The position numbers were made by a program, and so were the translations under genes. The notes under the pieces were generated by a model. That model made no database searches. It saw only the letters and a list, made by a program, of their open reading frames with translations, and was not told the origin of the DNA. A DNA stretch of 36,523 bases from Puniceicoccus vermicola (GTDB lineage Bacteria; Verrucomicrobiota; Verrucomicrobiia; Opitutales; Puniceicoccaceae): assembly GCF_014230055.1 (NCBI RefSeq), contig NZ_JACHVA010000131.1, positions 1-36,523 of the forward strand, given 5' to 3'. Positions 9,901-17,310 of the stretch are shown one piece after another (the first letter of the stretch is position 1; each line of letters opens with the position of its first letter).

Positions 9901-10387
9901 GCCCGTCAGCGGCTACTTCCATGTTGGGAATGGTCTCGTTGCCACTGACCAGCCAATTGAGCAATCTCGCTTGGGAGCCTCGAGAATTCGAATGGGTTGT
10001 GATCGTCTGAGCCAGGGAGCTGGGAGGCGCAGTGTAGTCTGCGGATGCGGCGTTTCCGTAAACACCGATCCAGTTTCCGTTTGCCGTGGTACTTCCCGTC
10101 CAATTTTCATTGAGGTTGGCGGTCGCGGTCGTGCGCTGGTCGGGGCCAGCATATTTTTGCAGTTCGCCGACGGCAACATTGAGGGCCAAAAGCGCATTTT
10201 GCCGGGCGATCTTTACTTGAGCGGTCTGGATCGATTGTTGGGCTTCGATTTGCGTGACCGAAATCAGCGTAACGAGAATCAAGAGGATGAATCCCATCAG
10301 CATCAGCGCAGTGATCAGCGCAAAACCGTCCGTCCGTGGTGATCCAGTGTCTTTGTCGGGTGTGGTTTTAAAGTGAGGTAGTTGCAT
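6929..10387 (-). CDS. Very large PilX-like / pseudopilin-like exported protein
   Basis: A 1152-aa protein. Residues about 21-48 (DGFALITALMLMGFILLILV) resemble a type IV pilin/PilX leader: a short polar leader, Gly before Phe, then one long hydrophobic helix. Unlike classical pilins, the Glu at mature position 5 is absent (FALIT). Then comes an amphipathic stretch, ARQNALLALNVAVGELQKYA, followed by AGPDQRTTATA, a block I recognise from large Verrucomicrobia proteins annotated as PilX-like. The remaining ~1000 residues are Ser/Thr/Asn-rich, with YYDISWLLNRSLWDRYFVST near residue 810. It lies between the CE7-type esterase gene (36 bases upstream) and the 255-aa exported protein in a minus-strand run with carbohydrate enzymes. 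I infer a surface or secretion-system part used with polysaccharide degradation. No catalytic domain is recognised. Confidence 0.8.
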   Translation of the reverse strand: MQLPHFKTTPDKDTGSPRTDGFALITALMLMGFILLILVTLISVTQIEAQQSIQTAQVKIARQNALLALNVAVGELQKYAGPDQRTTATANLNENWTGSTTANGNWIGVYGNAASADYTAPPSSLAQTITTHSNSRGSQARLLNWLVSGNETIPNMEVAADGHIESPPASFNFEPNSAIDLDRISTAPSSTDTQVALVGPNTVNRASDHVAAPLVEFDPNASTSGRYAWWIGDENAKANVTMGMPSGTQLPAAFVTAQRAAIELVDQENLNAFDPTQLIGNNFDPTYSASPKINWLGDLAFTAAQSESDMKTAVRTNFHHLTPHSESLPVDSYAGGLKQDLSALLATDATTPLNDEYLFTPEGGSGDEFGVPTWGMLRSFAQTTAPATGLTPRLPTETQTGISPVLTYFALGLEYVAPQGAADGAPIRLAMYPVVVLWNPYTTPIAAAQYEVGYTNRTYARIQLQMNDSLDPTDPNWVAKETIDFSKGASSGTYRSYVRFLIDSPTIQPGESLIFSLPDSESGKEYSAPQNDVPTNVLTNDEGYKAYNFILLNRNGLDFGPGESAYDFRVSNYEFIGEDPSTRRVNMQRGESDLYLGVVDQGRSDYTTDSSNDQQWYQSINRITQGSGGAEVHLLQDEGPLDYPVGPTSVISFNKIFSDVSESPNTYVETRWIAQNNPRAPLVTRSELDGQPLNYFGRCNKGISLDQFTMESGLKRASSGISLDSASEIIDTTLFEIRPESQPLLALGQLQHANLSKLNTYPAYPIGNGVGDFHFKDQLGQVYQSMAESLNSYYRPTNSIVAYYDISWLLNRSLWDRYFVSTVPHAGTGSNSDTSSTTIPNELPNSRILRSDTISDSDLRDASLAASGLSVNGGFNINSTSEQAWRAILGGINQLAYNPETGSASGTELQSPLPRFSRPTSASGNQSWAWQGYKQLTDEQIAELAKNIVAESRNRGPFVSLADFINRRLVDNPSTATDERFTGVLQAALDRTYTGSAAINAGETNSYAARGSNPFYDSQPNAPTGGSGFNNYDLDLLKGYSGPSEETRAYGSKSAFSPQFLTQGDILSAIGSGLSARSDTFVIRTYGEVMDPLTRKSGGRIWCEAIVQRKIDYIDESANTSDDTASSLNAENLAFGRKFKILSLRWLRPEQI

Positions 10388-10423
10388 GGGATGGAGTCCT
10401 GGTGGTCGTGGGGAACAGGCATT

Positions 10424-11770
10424 TTACTCGTTTTTCGTGTGTTTGAGAATGAAGTTGTGGTAGATCTTGCGCAGGTCGGAAGAGGGAACGGACAGGCCAT
10501 GATGGGTGCCGTCGGGGACACTGATGATTTCTTTCGGAGCCTTGATCTGGTTGTAGACGGCGAAGACTGACGGGGCCGGGCAGGTCGTATCCGAGAGGCC
10601 GACGGTGATCAGGGTGTCGCCTTGGATGCGGCTCGCGAAGTTTACGGTATCGAAATAGCTCATGGTCTTCTCAACGACATCTCCTTCGGGGGTACCGGTC
10701 TTGGCCTTATTGAGTCCGGGCCAGCCGGGGATCTCGCCGGCAATGTTGCTCAAGGCCGGGACGATGGCGATCGTGGCCGATACGCGTGAATCCAGACCGG
10801 CGGCAGCCAGGGCTTGGCCTCCTCCTTGGCTGACCCCGTAAGTGATGAGGTTTTTGCCGTCCCATTCCGGGCGAGAGCAGAGAAAATCGATGCCCCGGAG
10901 CAAGCGGAGATTCATGCCGAGGAAGTAGTTGTTGTCGCGATCGTCGTTGCCTTGGTAGCGATAGTTCTTCAGCTCCCCATCCTCCAGCTCGTCGTAGTAG
11001 GACTGTGGTTGGCCGTTGAGCATGCCGTGGGCATTGATGTCGAGGACCAGGGCCTTGTATTTCTCTGCCATGGCGAGCGTGTTGACCAGGCTGGAGCGGC
11101 ACCAGCCGCCTTTGACTCCAGCGGCGTGGAAGACGAGGATTGCCGGATTTTCCCCGGCTGAAGAATCGCTGGGCATGGCAAAGTATCCCCGCATGGGTTC
11201 TGTCCCGGGGGTGGGAATCTCGACGTTGAAATAAGAGTAGCCCATCGCTTCCAGACGCTGAACTTTGGCAAGATGGTCGGGGTTTTGGGTTTCAATCGCA
11301 AACTGCTCGCTCGTGACCGGAGAAACGATCGCTTCTGCGGGGGAGGCTGCGAGCCGGGCTTTTTGTTGGTTCCAGAACTTGTCGAAATCGGCCGGTGTTT
11401 CCCGGGTGGGCTCGAAGGAATCCGCGCCGAATACGATCCCCGACATCGCTGCGGGACGACGTTCGCCGGGAAGCAGCACGGAGCAGCGAAACCAACCGCT
11501 TTCACGCGATGTATAGGTGACCTCTTGATTGGCGGCCGCAGTGTCGAGTGACACCGTATCGAGCGTTTTCCAAAGGTTCTTCGTCAGACGATATTCCGCG
11601 GTTTTCGAGGAATCCGGATTCTTGTTTTCGATCGCAAAGGTCGCGGTTTCTCCCATGTCATAGAGCCCGTCGGAGTGATCGACGGAAATCGAATAATCGG
11701 ACTTGGCCGCTTGAGCACTTGCGAAAGGGATCGCGAGTGCGGCTCCGAGGAAGAGGTATGGTTTTAGATT
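10424..11770 (-). CDS. Exported acetylxylan-esterase-like hydrolase (CE7/AXE1 type)
   Basis: A 448-aa protein starting at an ATG with a clear signal peptide (YLFLGAALAIPFASAQA, residues 6-22). An Ig-like N-terminal domain (to about residue 110) precedes an alpha/beta-hydrolase domain of the AXE1/CE7 type. The nucleophile Ser315 is in GVSQGGG, Asp395 is in GLSDTTCPAPS, and His424/425 is in GTHHG. It would remove acetyl or similar esters from carbohydrates in the periplasm or outside the cell. The open frame extends 26 codons upstream of the chosen start, but that would bury the signal peptide. It lies 28 bases after the GH37 gene and 36 bases before the PilX-like gene, so it is probably in the same transcript. 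Close relatives act on xylo-oligosaccharides or cephalosporin C; the substrate here is unknown. Confidence 0.87.
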   Translation of the reverse strand, partial: NLKPYLFLGAALAIPFASAQAAKSDYSISVDHSDGLYDMGETATFAIENKNPDSSKTAEYRLTKNLWKTLDTVSLDTAAANQEVTYTSRESGWFRCSVLLPGERRPAAMSGIVFGADSFEPTRETPADFDKFWNQQKARLAASPAEAIVSPVTSEQFAIETQNPDHLAKVQRLEAMGYSYFNVEIPTPGTEPMRGYFAMPSDSSAGENPAILVFHAAGVKGGWCRSSLVNTLAMAEKYKALVLDINAHGMLNGQPQSYYDELEDGELKNYRYQGNDDRDNNYFLGMNLRLLRGIDFLCSRPEWDGKNLITYGVSQGGGQALAAAGLDSRVSATIAIVPALSNIAGEIPGWPGLNKAKTGTPEGDVVEKTMSYFDTVNFASRIQGDTLITVGLSDTTCPAPSVFAVYNQIKAPKEIISVPDGTHHGLSVPSSDLRKIYHNFILKHTKNE

Positions 11771-11798
11771 CATAAGCGATTCGAGTATTTGGAAAGGA

Positions 11799-13133
11799 TT
11801 ACGCGATGAATGCGGTCGATGAGACCGGCGAGAGCCAGTAGGGTTCACCTTCCTCCAGGAAGGCTAAGGCGTCGAGGAAGACACCTGCAGTCCAGCCCAT
11901 CATGGCCGGAGGTTCCGAGGGAATGCCCGTGTCGGCGGTGTTGTTGGCGAGGGTATCGGGATTGATGAGATAGCCGGCTTCTTCGGTGGCATGATGGCTC
12001 CCATCCAGAACGTTGTATTTCTCCCAGAGATCACCGGTCTTCTCGAAAGTTTGGGTCACGCATTCAACGTATTTTTCAGCAATTCGTCGGGCTGCATCGT
12101 GGTACCCGTAGCGTTCGAGGCCCCGGTAGGTGATGTGCTGGAGGCAGGCCCAGGCGTTTGGGTGATCCCATTGGAAACGGCCGGAAAACTCGCTCGGTGC
12201 GGTCGGGGAGATCCCGTAGGCATGTTCCAGTCGAGGAAGGAGGTTGCGAACGACGCTGGAGGCCTGATCGCGGGAGGCCAAGCCCGCCCAGAGAGGTTGG
12301 AAGGATGCGGCGGATTCAACCGTACTCAATGCTTGGTTGCGAAGATCGTAGTCGACAAAGATTCCGAGTTCCGGGCTCCAGCAGTAGTCTTTGATCAGGT
12401 TTTGCCGAAGTTCCGCTCTCAGTTGCCACTTGGCCCAGTCGGATTCGGTCGGGGCCCACTGGGATAGGAGGATTTCATAGAGCCAGAGATTTGTATTGAG
12501 ATCGATGGAGCAGAATTCGGCACAGCGGTGGTCGAAGCGGGAGTTGAAGTCCCATCCGGACTCGCATTCGGCCATTGCCTGATAGGCGGTGGACACCTGA
12601 TCTTCGGCTCGTTCATCCGCCCGTCCGAGCCGATGTTTGACCGTCTGGAAGAATTCTTGCAGCTCGTTCGAGGTGGCGTGATTTCCGTAGTGGGCCAATC
12701 CGACGGTCGAACTTCTGCGTGTCGTCCAAAATTCGTACTCCTGCTCAAGAAGCGGATAGGCGGCGCTCCGTAGTTCATGGTCGCCGCGATGATGATCCAC
12801 GAGTCCCACCATGGCGGCGAGGTAGGGAGGCTGGGACCGGTTCAGGTAGTAGCTTCGGTTCCCGTTGGGGACGTAGCCGTAGCGTTGGACCTGCGCGAGA
12901 AGGTTGCGCGCATTATTCTCGGCGAGCTCGATGCGGTCGGAATGAATCAGCCCGAGAGTCGAAAAGTAGGTATCCCAATAGTAGAATTCCTGAAAGGCTC
13001 CTTTGCGCGACGGAATCGTGTAGGGGTGGGGGAGGCCAATGAGAGTGCCGTCGTCTTCCGTGCAGGAGCGGATGGTCTCGTCCCATTGGGAGAGAATGAA
13101 AGCTTTGACTTCGGATGTGCGGGTGGAAGACAT
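11799..13133 (-). CDS. GH37 trehalase-like glycoside hydrolase
   Basis: A 444-aa protein carrying both GH37 signatures: RKGAFQEFYYWDTYFSTLGL (residues 43-62, cf. PGGRFxExYYWDSY) and QWDHPNAWA (321-329, cf. QWDxPxGWAP). The catalytic Asp195 is in ESGWDFNSRF and the likely catalytic base Glu371 is in LWEKYN, matching the positions known for E. coli trehalases. It would hydrolyse alpha,alpha-trehalose or a related alpha-glucoside. It has no signal peptide and is shorter than typical trehalases (535-565 aa), so it is probably cytoplasmic and compact. An 18-bp LacI-type operator lies 74 bases upstream. It is the first gene of a tight minus-strand run with the esterase, PilX-like and exported genes. 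The first signature has Lys in place of one Gly (RKGAF), so the true substrate may not be trehalose. Confidence 0.87.
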   Translation of the reverse strand: MSSTRTSEVKAFILSQWDETIRSCTEDDGTLIGLPHPYTIPSRKGAFQEFYYWDTYFSTLGLIHSDRIELAENNARNLLAQVQRYGYVPNGNRSYYLNRSQPPYLAAMVGLVDHHRGDHELRSAAYPLLEQEYEFWTTRRSSTVGLAHYGNHATSNELQEFFQTVKHRLGRADERAEDQVSTAYQAMAECESGWDFNSRFDHRCAEFCSIDLNTNLWLYEILLSQWAPTESDWAKWQLRAELRQNLIKDYCWSPELGIFVDYDLRNQALSTVESAASFQPLWAGLASRDQASSVVRNLLPRLEHAYGISPTAPSEFSGRFQWDHPNAWACLQHITYRGLERYGYHDAARRIAEKYVECVTQTFEKTGDLWEKYNVLDGSHHATEEAGYLINPDTLANNTADTGIPSEPPAMMGWTAGVFLDALAFLEEGEPYWLSPVSSTAFIA

Positions 13134-13206
13134 GACGGAGTTTCGTGTCGGTTGGGGGGATTGAGAGTATTAGAGTTTCTGGAGAAGCCGAGGCCAAGAT
13201 CTGCGC

Positions 13207-13224
13207 TATTCACACTGTTGAGCG
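13207..13224. promoter_or_regulatory. Operator 4 (LacI-type palindrome) upstream of the GH37 operon
   Basis: TATTCACACTGTTGAGCG is the weakest copy, with 14 of 18 matches to the best site in reverse orientation. The core ACTGTTGAGC is fully kept. It lies 74 bases before the GH37 start. Confidence 0.5.
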
Positions 13225-13309
13225 GTTGGTTGCGGACTTTCCCGGGCGATGGATCGGGCTGGGTCGGACGCGGAGAATGTCTATCGCGTCGACGGGATCT
13301 GTGATTGTC

Positions 13310-14743
13310 TCAGGGTTGTTCCGTCCGGCGGACGGAGACATCATTGACGTAGAGATGCCATTTTGCGGGAGTTTCGCTCGATCCGAAAAGGATGCGATCG
13401 ACAAAGTTCACGGGATGGGTCGTGGAAACGTCGGAAAGAGCGGGGGTTCCGTCGAGGAAGATATCCGCGGTCTGGGCTTCCGGACGAAGGTCGACTCTGA
13501 CCTCGTGCCAAGTGTTCTTCTGGATCGGGCCGACGATTTGCGGGGTCCCCTCGGAATCGATGAAGATGAGATTGCCTTTGCCATCGGTCTCTAATTCGAC
13601 CGCGGTGGTGTTTCCGCTGAGAAGTTGCATGCGATGTCCTTTGAGAATGCCGTTCTCTTTGAACGACCAGCGGGCGGTGATTGGCTGGCTTTGGGGAAGG
13701 AAGCTCTTCCAGGCCTCCGCATAGCCTTCCGGGTTCTCATCCCAGAATTGCATGCACTGGCCCGGGTCGCCAGCGATTTCGCGGATGGCGACATTGGTTT
13801 GCCGCTCAGCGTGGACGTGCCATCCCTCGGGCCTCTTATTCGTCGGCATCGCATCGAAAGTTTCCTCAAGGACGACGGCGGGCGGCTCCTCGGGGCTTGT
13901 CGACTGGGTTCCATATCCGGTGGGTTGAACGAGAGAGAAGGCGTCTTCGGGGTTCCCTACGATGTAGGCGATGTCGTCATAGAAAATCTCCCGGGTTTCT
14001 CCCTCATCATAGTTGCGGTAGTCCCAGCAATAGGGGCCCCATTTGATATAGGCACCGGCTGTCATTTCCTCCGAGGTTGTCCAGCCGCCGTTCCCCAGTT
14101 TGATGTCCGTGTACTCGACCGTGGGCTCGGACTCGGGCGCACCATCCATCCATGCCCGGAGGATGCCCGTGTTGTTGTTGGAGAATTTGCAGTAGAGGAT
14201 GAAATCGTGCCAGGTCTCTTTGGTGAGTTCCGGGGCGAGCGTGGTGTAGACGGTGACCTCCTTGCGTCCGTCGCCGACACCGTAGGCACCTTCGAGCATG
14301 AGTGCTCCGTTGTCTTCGAGGTGAACGGTGATCGTGATGTTGGTTTTGGGCAGGCTGTGGTCCCAGGCGTGGATTTGGCCGAGCACGATGTTTTTTCCCG
14401 GAGTGGGGAAATCGGCGGGGGCATAGAGGCTGAACCCAAACCAGCCTTCGCTGGTGATTCTCGGTAAGTGAAATCCGGAGGACCCTTCGACGCTACGGCC
14501 GGACCGGCGTCCATTGTAGTTTTCTTCCTTCCAGACGATGCGATGGACCTTGGAGCCGGAGCGGGCGGGAAAGTCCGTGGGCTCGACGATCTCGGAAACG
14601 TTTCCTTCGAGAACTTCGACGTTGAAAGGGGAGAAGCTTCCATCCTCGAAATCTTCCGAAGCGGTCTGAGCATAGTTCGCAACCGGAAGGGCGAGAGTGA
14701 TGATTCCAAGCGCGGCGATAAATGGGGTTCTATTCTTCATCAT
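13310..14743 (-). CDS. Secreted polysaccharide-lyase-like protein with C-terminal LamG-like domain
   Basis: A 477-aa protein starting at tandem ATGs (14743/14740) with a signal peptide (FIAALGIITLALPVANYAQ). The frame upstream, to a TTG at 14812, would run across the operator and is rejected. Residues ~25-270 look like the heparin-lyase-I-like jelly-roll group (PF14099, PL13/PL20-type). Supporting segments are RIVWKEENYNGRRSGRSVEG, GWFGFSLYAPADFPTPGKNI, an AWMDG turn and a GETREIFYDDIAYI strand. A second concanavalin-like domain (VVLEETFDAMPTNKRPEGWH to the end) probably binds carbohydrate. The family cleaves uronic-acid polysaccharides or binds glycans; catalytic residues could not be verified. 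It has its own operator and faces the opposite way to the PEP-CTERM gene. Confidence 0.72.
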   Translation of the reverse strand: MMKNRTPFIAALGIITLALPVANYAQTASEDFEDGSFSPFNVEVLEGNVSEIVEPTDFPARSGSKVHRIVWKEENYNGRRSGRSVEGSSGFHLPRITSEGWFGFSLYAPADFPTPGKNIVLGQIHAWDHSLPKTNITITVHLEDNGALMLEGAYGVGDGRKEVTVYTTLAPELTKETWHDFILYCKFSNNNTGILRAWMDGAPESEPTVEYTDIKLGNGGWTTSEEMTAGAYIKWGPYCWDYRNYDEGETREIFYDDIAYIVGNPEDAFSLVQPTGYGTQSTSPEEPPAVVLEETFDAMPTNKRPEGWHVHAERQTNVAIREIAGDPGQCMQFWDENPEGYAEAWKSFLPQSQPITARWSFKENGILKGHRMQLLSGNTTAVELETDGKGNLIFIDSEGTPQIVGPIQKNTWHEVRVDLRPEAQTADIFLDGTPALSDVSTTHPVNFVDRILFGSSETPAKWHLYVNDVSVRRTEQP

Positions 14744-14805
14744 GAGGTTTTGAAGTTTGTGCTCCTTACTGTCGTTGACGTCGGTCCAATAGCCAAGTGT
14801 CGACT

Positions 14806-14823
14806 TGCTCAAACTGTTGATCT
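14806..14823. promoter_or_regulatory. Operator 2 (LacI-type palindrome) upstream of the lyase-like gene
   Basis: TGCTCAAACTGTTGATCT matches the reverse complement of the site at 15033 at 16 of 18 positions. It lies 63 bases before the ATG at 14743. Confidence 0.65.
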
Positions 14824-15032
14824 CGGGGATCGACGGGGGTCATCGTGCAAGGCTCGATGCGAAAGAATGCATCGGCGCTTTGCCGATGAATGAGGGATCA
14901 AGTTCTTTGTAGCATCCCCTCGTAAGGCGGATGACGGAGGCGGGCGGGAACACTCCTGAAGATTTGCAGGGAACGGTCTTTTCGGTGGCTAAGGTGCTGA
15001 ATGTGAGAGAGCAGAAGTCGATCAACGGCTAC

Positions 15033-15050
15033 TGCTCAACAGTTTGAGCA
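15033..15050. promoter_or_regulatory. Operator 3 (best LacI-type palindrome) upstream of the PEP-CTERM gene
   Basis: TGCTCAACAGTTTGAGCA has perfect 7-bp arms (TGCTCAA/TTTGAGCA with a 4-base centre) and serves as the reference for the other three sites. It lies 84 bases before the gene start. An 18-bp even-spaced palindrome is a usual size for a LacI-family operator, although the centre here is AC/AG rather than CG. Confidence 0.7.
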
Positions 15051-15133
15051 ATGATCGGGTTGCTGATTTTGAGCAAATCCCCCATAAATTTGGGCAGAAA
15101 CTATAACTCGAACCACCCTAACCCCCCAAGAAA

Positions 15134-16048
15134 ATGAATAAAAAAGGAATGAGAAGTACCCTGTTCTCGGCGATTGATTTCAAGTCCAGCTTGCTGGCGA
15201 TCGGAACTCTGTCTACTTTCATGGTTGGATCCGTGGAGGCGGTCGACATCGGATATTGGACTTTCGAGGAAGGCCTGGCGGGGACCGATATCGTTACCGC
15301 CGTCAGCTCGGCGAATAGTCCGACTATGGACGCGACGCAGCATTCGGGCAATGAGATCCCCGCCGCTTACAGTAGCAATGTGGGAGGCGCCTACGTTTAT
15401 GACCCGGTCAGTGGATCGTATCGGTCGAATAATTTGTCCATGTATGGTGCGGCAGGTGCTGCGAGTGACGACACTCAGCTCGTTATTACCGGGGGATCGA
15501 GTCAGTTGACCAATAGCTATACGGTCGAAATGTTCATCCTTGTCACGGATCCCAATAATGGTGACGGGCCCGCGAATCTTTCAGGCACTGACCGGATCGT
15601 GAACATCGACGGAAATACCCGCTACAATGTTAACGTGGGAAGTAACAATCTTCAGTTCCGAGTGGATACGCCCACTGACAGTAGTGGCACGTCCGTTTAC
15701 GAATACGGAGCCCCCCTCGAGGATGGGCAGTGGCATCACTTGGGGTTCACCCTGGATTATGACAGTCTTGTCGAGCAGACGACGATTTCTCTTTATGTTG
15801 ACTATGCTAACGCGGGTTCGGTGGTCATCGATGGACAGTTTGATCCCTTCAATGACATTCGGTTCGGGCATGATGGAAGCAATGATGGCATCTATGACTG
15901 GTGGTTCGACGAGGTTCGCATCAGCGATTCCGCGCTGACGAGCGATCAGTTCCTCCGTTATTCGGCCGTACCGGAGCCCTCGACCTTGGCATTGATCTCG
16001 GGAGTGATTGCCCTCGGCATCGTCGTGACGCGCCGGCGTCGTTCGTAA
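15134..16048 (+). CDS. PEP-CTERM protein with LamG-like domain
   Basis: A 304-aa exported protein. The N-terminal hydrophobic segment (SLLAIGTLSTFMVGSVEA, about residues 19-36) is a signal peptide. A LamG/concanavalin-like domain occupies about residues 40-270, with YTVEMFILVTDPNNG and GQWHHLGFTLDYDS strands and a WWFDEVRISDSALTSDQF end typical of LamG domains. The C-terminus is a PEP-CTERM sorting signal: VPEPSTLAL, a hydrophobic helix and the RRRRS tail. Such proteins are exported and processed by exosortase, usually at the cell surface or in exopolysaccharide. The best LacI-type operator lies upstream, so it is probably induced with the carbohydrate genes and may bind the glycan. No exosortase gene is in the window. 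Confidence 0.88.
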   Translation: MNKKGMRSTLFSAIDFKSSLLAIGTLSTFMVGSVEAVDIGYWTFEEGLAGTDIVTAVSSANSPTMDATQHSGNEIPAAYSSNVGGAYVYDPVSGSYRSNNLSMYGAAGAASDDTQLVITGGSSQLTNSYTVEMFILVTDPNNGDGPANLSGTDRIVNIDGNTRYNVNVGSNNLQFRVDTPTDSSGTSVYEYGAPLEDGQWHHLGFTLDYDSLVEQTTISLYVDYANAGSVVIDGQFDPFNDIRFGHDGSNDGIYDWWFDEVRISDSALTSDQFLRYSAVPEPSTLALISGVIALGIVVTRRRRS

Positions 16049-16152
16049 GGGGTCAATTCCGAAAAGGTTGACGGGGAAATCGCCGCAATCGTCCCTAGGT
16101 CCCAAGTTTTTCGATGGCTCGCACCAACGGGACGAAGATTTTCGCCTTCGGT

Positions 16153-17070
16153 CTATTCGCTTCCGCGAATGCGGATGCGGTAGAAGTTTGTGTCGCTGCC
16201 GTTGTTGGGCGTGAGGGAGGCGGTTCGGCGATTTTCGTGGCTCTGAAAGCTTGCCCTCGGGAGGGTCTGCCAGCTGTCGGGGTCGGAGAGGTCGTCGGTC
16301 CATTGCACTTCGTAAAGGCAGTTGGGGTTGTGGGGGAAATAGTCGATCTTCACTTGGCCATTTTCCCAACGAATCTGATGCTGGAAGTGATCTTGGGCGT
16401 TTTCGGGATTTGTTCCCATCAGGGTCTCGTTCTCGTCGCTCCAGCCATCGAGGTCGGAGTCGGCTTGGTAGGTGGCGGTAAAAGTCACGTTTTCCGTGAT
16501 CTGATTGGTGGCGATGCCGGACGGTTCGGAGGTCCATCCGTTAAAGATCCAGCCGGGATCGACTGAAAGGGTGGGTTCTCGGGCGGTTGAGTCTTCGGGT
16601 ACGAACTGATTTAAAGAGATTTCGTCTGAAGTGATACCGTGACTAGATGGATCGAAAGTTACCTGGAAGCCGGAGATGATGAGGAGAGAGTTCGAAACTA
16701 TATTCTCACTGTGTTCAGAACTGTAGAAAGTCCACTCCTGGCCATCTATGTAGAAAGTCACATCGAGGCTTGAGAGGGGAACGATTCCGTATGGATTTTC
16801 GAGGATTAATCCAGAGTCCGACCAGTCGATGCCGTTGAGATCAATCTCTTCGCCTAATTGGAGCTCGCCTCCGATTATCCCTGTCCCACCTGAATACCAG
16901 TTCGGATTTTCCAGAACCAAGGTCCCACTTCCAGTTTTTGAGATGTCGACGGTGCCATTTCCTGAAACGCTGCCGGAAGAATCTTCTTCATTGGATTGTG
17001 CGTCAGTCTCCTGAGCCGGGGCCGGGGCCGTCAGACTGCAGAGGAAAAGAAGGGAGAGAAAGGTTTTCAT
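16153..17070 (-). CDS. Exported protein with autotransporter-type strand repeat and TSP3-like calcium motif
   Basis: A 305-aa protein starting at the ATG before a signal peptide (KTFLSLLFLCSLTAPAPAQ). The ORF extends 53 codons upstream, but that part is not signal-like. After a Glu/Ser/Asp-rich linker comes DISKTGSGTLVLENPNWYSG followed by GGTGIIGGELQLG, the passenger-associated repeat found in autotransporters and Verrucomicrobia surface proteins. A segment similar to InlB B-repeats (WIFNGWTSEP...VTFTATYQ) follows. Then comes a thrombospondin-type-3 calcium motif (DSDLDGWSDENETLMGTNP) and a C-terminal domain of the kind often seen as a fibronectin-like end (CLYEVQWTDDLSDPDSWQTL, FYRIRI). It is likely a secreted adhesion or substrate-binding protein. 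It is convergent with the PEP-CTERM gene and divergent from the ion channel. No catalytic motif is seen. Confidence 0.75.
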   Translation of the reverse strand: MKTFLSLLFLCSLTAPAPAQETDAQSNEEDSSGSVSGNGTVDISKTGSGTLVLENPNWYSGGTGIIGGELQLGEEIDLNGIDWSDSGLILENPYGIVPLSSLDVTFYIDGQEWTFYSSEHSENIVSNSLLIISGFQVTFDPSSHGITSDEISLNQFVPEDSTAREPTLSVDPGWIFNGWTSEPSGIATNQITENVTFTATYQADSDLDGWSDENETLMGTNPENAQDHFQHQIRWENGQVKIDYFPHNPNCLYEVQWTDDLSDPDSWQTLPRASFQSHENRRTASLTPNNGSDTNFYRIRIRGSE

Positions 17071-17310
17071 GAAAATTGACTCGCGGAATTTATGGAATGC
17101 TCTGGATTTGGGAGGGTCCAGTGCAAAGTTGGAGCATAGGGCTTTTTGTTCGAGGAACACGATTCTCTTCCTATTTTTTGGGAACCCTCTGGAGCGACCG
17201 TTTTCCGGCTTCAGTGGGATGCGCGGCACGGGGACATCGGTGCTGCCATTGGGGTGGATTGCGAATCGGAGGCTGGACAGAGATCATTTGGTCCCTAGTT
17301 TTCTGAGGGT

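Larger units (their letters stand above)
14744..15133. promoter_or_regulatory. Divergent control region with two operators
   Basis: This 390-base region separates the lyase-like gene (minus) from the PEP-CTERM gene (plus). It holds an operator near each gene (14806-14823 and 15033-15050). Between them is a hairpin, CATCGGCGCTTTGCCGATG, at about 14871-14889. No protein gene is seen in it. A TATAAC hexamer at 15102-15107, 27 bases before the PEP-CTERM start, could be a -10 box, but no good -35 matches it. Confidence 0.5.

Noticed and set aside
15581-16537. A 318-aa minus-strand frame across the PEP-CTERM and TSP3 genes
   Set aside because: It spans two convergent real genes and reads as Arg/Pro/His-rich sequence without motifs.
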